From CAMLHP01 sp035712285 (lineage in GTDB: Bacteria; Gemmatimonadota; Gemmatimonadetes; Gemmatimonadales; GWC2-71-9): a DNA stretch of 9,107 nt. The DNA lies in NCBI GenBank assembly GCA_035712285.1, contig DASTBA010000151.1, positions 1-9,107 on the forward strand, in the 5' to 3' direction. How positions within the stretch are numbered: the first letter of the stretch is position 1; each line of letters begins with the position of its first letter. Of this stretch, positions 6,232 through 9,107 are shown in pieces. The notes under the pieces were generated by a model. It was not told the origin of the DNA. It was given only the letters and a program-made list of their open reading frames with translations, and did not search any database. The position numbers and the translations under genes were made by a program.

Positions 6232-7905
6232 ATGACCCGCACGATCGCCGCGCTGTGCCTGGTGCTCAGCGCGGCGGCCTGCCAGCCCGCCGAGAAGCGG
6301 ACCCAGGCCGCCGAGCCCCCCACGACATCCGACAGCCTGCTCGCCAAGTACGACACGGTGCGCCTCACCGCCGACCTGTCCCAGCTGAAGGACGCCGGGC
6401 GCCAGATGCTCCCGCTGCTCATCGCGGCGGCGCAGCAGATGGACAGCATCTACTGGCTGGAAGTCTCGGGGCCGGCGGACAGCGTCCTCGGCTCGATCGC
6501 CGATCCCGACCTCAAGCGCTTTGCCGCCATCAACTACGGCCCATGGGACAAGCTGGACGGCGACAAGCCGTTCGTGCCGGGCGTGGGCCCCAAGCCGGAA
6601 GGCGCCCGCTTCTACCCCGCCGACATGACCAAGGCGCAGTTCGACAGCGCGGTGGCGGCGTCCCGGGATCACGGAGCGGCGCTGAAGGGGCTGTATACCC
6701 TGGTGCGACGCGACAGCACCGGCGCGCTGGTGACGGTGCCCTATCACGAAGCGTTCCGGGGGCCGACGGCCCGCGCGGCCGCATTGCTGCGGCAGGCCAG
6801 TGCGCTGGCGCCTGACCCGGGCATGAAGAAGTACCTGTCGCTCCGGGCCACGGCGCTCGAGACCGACAATTACCAGCCGAGTGATTACGCCTGGCTGGAC
6901 ATGAAGAACAACGGGCTGGACCTGGTGATCGGCCCGATCGAGACCTACGAGGACGCCCTGTTCGGCTACAAGGCGGCGCACGAGGCGTACGTGCTGGTGA
7001 AGGACCGGGAGTGGAGCGCCCGCCTCGCGCGGTTCGCCAAGGTGCTCCCGGCGCTGCAGCGGGGATTGCCGGTGGAGGCGAAGTACAAGGCCGAGCGGCC
7101 CGGCACCGACTCCGACCTCAACGCCTACGACGCCGTGTTCTACGCCGGCCAGGCCAACGCCGGCGGCAAGACCATCGCCATCAACCTGCCGAACGACGAG
7201 CAGGTGCAGCTGAAGAAGGGCACCCGCCGCCTCCAGCTCAAGAACGCGATGAAGGCCAAGTTCGACCGGATCCTGGTGCCGATCGCCGACCGGCTGATCG
7301 CGCCGGACCAGCGCGCCAACATCTCCTTCGACGCCTTCTTCCAGAACACCATGTTCCATGAGGTGGCGCACGGCCTCGGCATCAAGAACACCATCAATGG
7401 CCGCGGCACCGTGCGGGCGGCGCTCAAGGAGCAGGCGGGCCAGCTGGAGGAAGGCAAGGCCGACGTGCTGGGGCTCTACATGATCGGCGCCCTGGCGCAG
7501 TCGGGCGACCTGCCCGGCGCGAAGCTGAACGACAATTACGTCACCTTCCTCGCCAGCATCTTCCGTTCGGTGCGGTTCGGGGCGGCCGATGCGCACGGGC
7601 GGGCCAACGTGGCGCGGTTCAACTTCTTCAAGGAACTGGGCGCCTTCTCCCGCGACTCGGCGACCGGGACCTACCGCGCCAATCCGGACCGGATGAAGCT
7701 CGCCACCGATTCGCTGTCGGCCACCATCCTCCGCTTCCAGGGGAACGGCGATTACGACGGCGTGGTGGCATTCATGCAGAAGTACGGCTCGATCGATCCC
7801 GTCCTGCAGGGCGACCTGGACCGGCTCAGCTCCGCCGGCATCCCGGTGGACGTGGTCTTCGACCAGGGACCGGCGGTGCTGGGGATTCCGGCCGCGGCCC
7901 CGTAA
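6232..7905 (+). CDS. M49-like (dipeptidyl-peptidase III-related) zinc hydrolase, predicted lipoprotein
   Basis: Predicted zinc metallopeptidase related to family M49 (dipeptidyl-peptidase III), which removes dipeptides from peptide N-termini. 557 residues. The N-terminus MTRTIAALCLVLSAAAC looks like a lipoprotein signal with C17 as the lipidated residue; A at -3 makes the lipobox weaker than usual. The zinc-binding motif is HEVAH (H376, E377, H380) in HEVAHGLG, with the candidate third ligand in EEGKAD (E406/E407) about 30 residues later. IETYED (236-241) matches a conserved M49 stretch. Classical DPP III has HELLGH and EECRAE about 58 residues apart, so this is the shorter bacterial variant, sometimes fused to Nudix domains; no Nudix box is present here. 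ATG 6232 has GGAG 5 nt upstream. It lies 67 nt after dnaK and could share its transcript if the intervening palindrome is leaky. The enzymatic activity is inferred. Confidence 0.82.
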   Translation: MTRTIAALCLVLSAAACQPAEKRTQAAEPPTTSDSLLAKYDTVRLTADLSQLKDAGRQMLPLLIAAAQQMDSIYWLEVSGPADSVLGSIADPDLKRFAAINYGPWDKLDGDKPFVPGVGPKPEGARFYPADMTKAQFDSAVAASRDHGAALKGLYTLVRRDSTGALVTVPYHEAFRGPTARAAALLRQASALAPDPGMKKYLSLRATALETDNYQPSDYAWLDMKNNGLDLVIGPIETYEDALFGYKAAHEAYVLVKDREWSARLARFAKVLPALQRGLPVEAKYKAERPGTDSDLNAYDAVFYAGQANAGGKTIAINLPNDEQVQLKKGTRRLQLKNAMKAKFDRILVPIADRLIAPDQRANISFDAFFQNTMFHEVAHGLGIKNTINGRGTVRAALKEQAGQLEEGKADVLGLYMIGALAQSGDLPGAKLNDNYVTFLASIFRSVRFGAADAHGRANVARFNFFKELGAFSRDSATGTYRANPDRMKLATDSLSATILRFQGNGDYDGVVAFMQKYGSIDPVLQGDLDRLSSAGIPVDVVFDQGPAVLGIPAAAP

Positions 7906-7945
7906 CACACCGGATGCGACGTGCCACCAGGCGCGTGCATCCAGC

Positions 7946-7951
7946 TAGATT
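7946..7951 (+). promoter_or_regulatory. Candidate -10 element (TAGATT) for the HtrA gene
   Basis: TAGATT matches the vegetative -10 consensus TATAAT at four of six positions and is the only AT-rich hexamer in this gap. I see no convincing -35 element 16-18 bp upstream. If it is real, transcription would start just before or in the stem-loop at 7956-7977, placing a hairpin at the 5' end of the mRNA. This is a weak call. Confidence 0.2.
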
Positions 7952-7955
7952 GAAA

Positions 7956-7977
7956 GGCGCCCCCGGATGGGGGCGCC
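7956..7977. terminator. Perfect 9-bp stem-loop, possible terminator or 5' leader hairpin
   Basis: GGCGCCCCC, loop GGAT, GGGGGCGCC: a perfect 9-bp GC-only stem with a tetraloop, 50 nt after the M49-like stop and 36 nt before the HtrA start. On the plus strand no T-run follows (CCGGTCAACC), so it is not a canonical intrinsic terminator. On the minus strand TTTCAATCT follows, but no minus-strand gene ends here. It may insulate the two genes or protect the 5' end of the HtrA transcript. Confidence 0.45.
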
Positions 7978-8013
7978 CCGGTCAACCTTGCAGGCCCCAC
8001 AGGTGGCACTCGC

Positions 8014-9107
<1,094 letters not shown>

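Noticed and set aside
3810..6449. Long open reverse frame (879 codons) across dnaK and its flanks
   Set aside because: Translation is low-complexity (L, V, H, R, G, D rich) with no domain. Long antisense frames opposite dnaK are a known result of its codon bias, and the sense strand codes a near-perfect DnaK.
6004..7908. Open reverse frame opposite the M49-like gene
   Set aside because: Shadow of the coding strand; the plus strand has a signal sequence, a ribosome binding site and HEVAH zinc motif.

Overview
The window is GC-rich (by eye about 65%) chromosomal DNA from a diderm bacterium. DnaK carries the ATPase-domain insert typical of Gram-negative-type DnaK, and there is a predicted lipoprotein plus an HtrA/DegP-type envelope protease. 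The mix of exported S10 and M61 peptidases, GC-rich codon use and dispersed TGTCACCCTGAGCGA palindromes suggests Gemmatimonadota or a neighbouring phylum. That placement is inference from general resemblance, not a computed result. I saw no phage, IS, CRISPR, tRNA or rRNA sequence.

Layout. 1-183 is non-coding and contains an 80-bp palindromic element. 184-3542 (minus strand) is a two-gene operon: an exported M61 aminopeptidase with a PDZ domain, then an exported S10 serine carboxypeptidase-like protein, joined by a 4-nt GTGA stop/start overlap. 3543-3781 is the intergenic region between divergent genes; it holds a 9-bp G-rich tandem repeat and a second copy of the palindromic element. 3782-4093 (plus) is a small DUF4286-like protein. 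4251-6164 (plus) is dnaK. 6232-7905 (plus) is a predicted lipoprotein related to M49 dipeptidyl-peptidase III. 8014 to the window end (plus) is an HtrA/DegP-type serine protease cut by the edge in its first PDZ domain. The gaps after dnaK and after the M49-like gene each contain a perfect GC-rich inverted repeat.

Five of the six genes act on proteins or peptides: one cytoplasmic chaperone and four peptidases or proteases predicted to work outside the cytoplasm. HtrA would degrade misfolded envelope proteins, DnaK handles folding inside, and the M61, S10 and M49-like enzymes would trim peptides. This is a plausible proteostasis/peptide-scavenging neighbourhood, but each family is known. I do not see convincing evidence of a wholly new system. 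The least characterised parts are the M49-like lipoprotein, the DUF4286-like protein and the palindromic elements flanking the peptidase operon.
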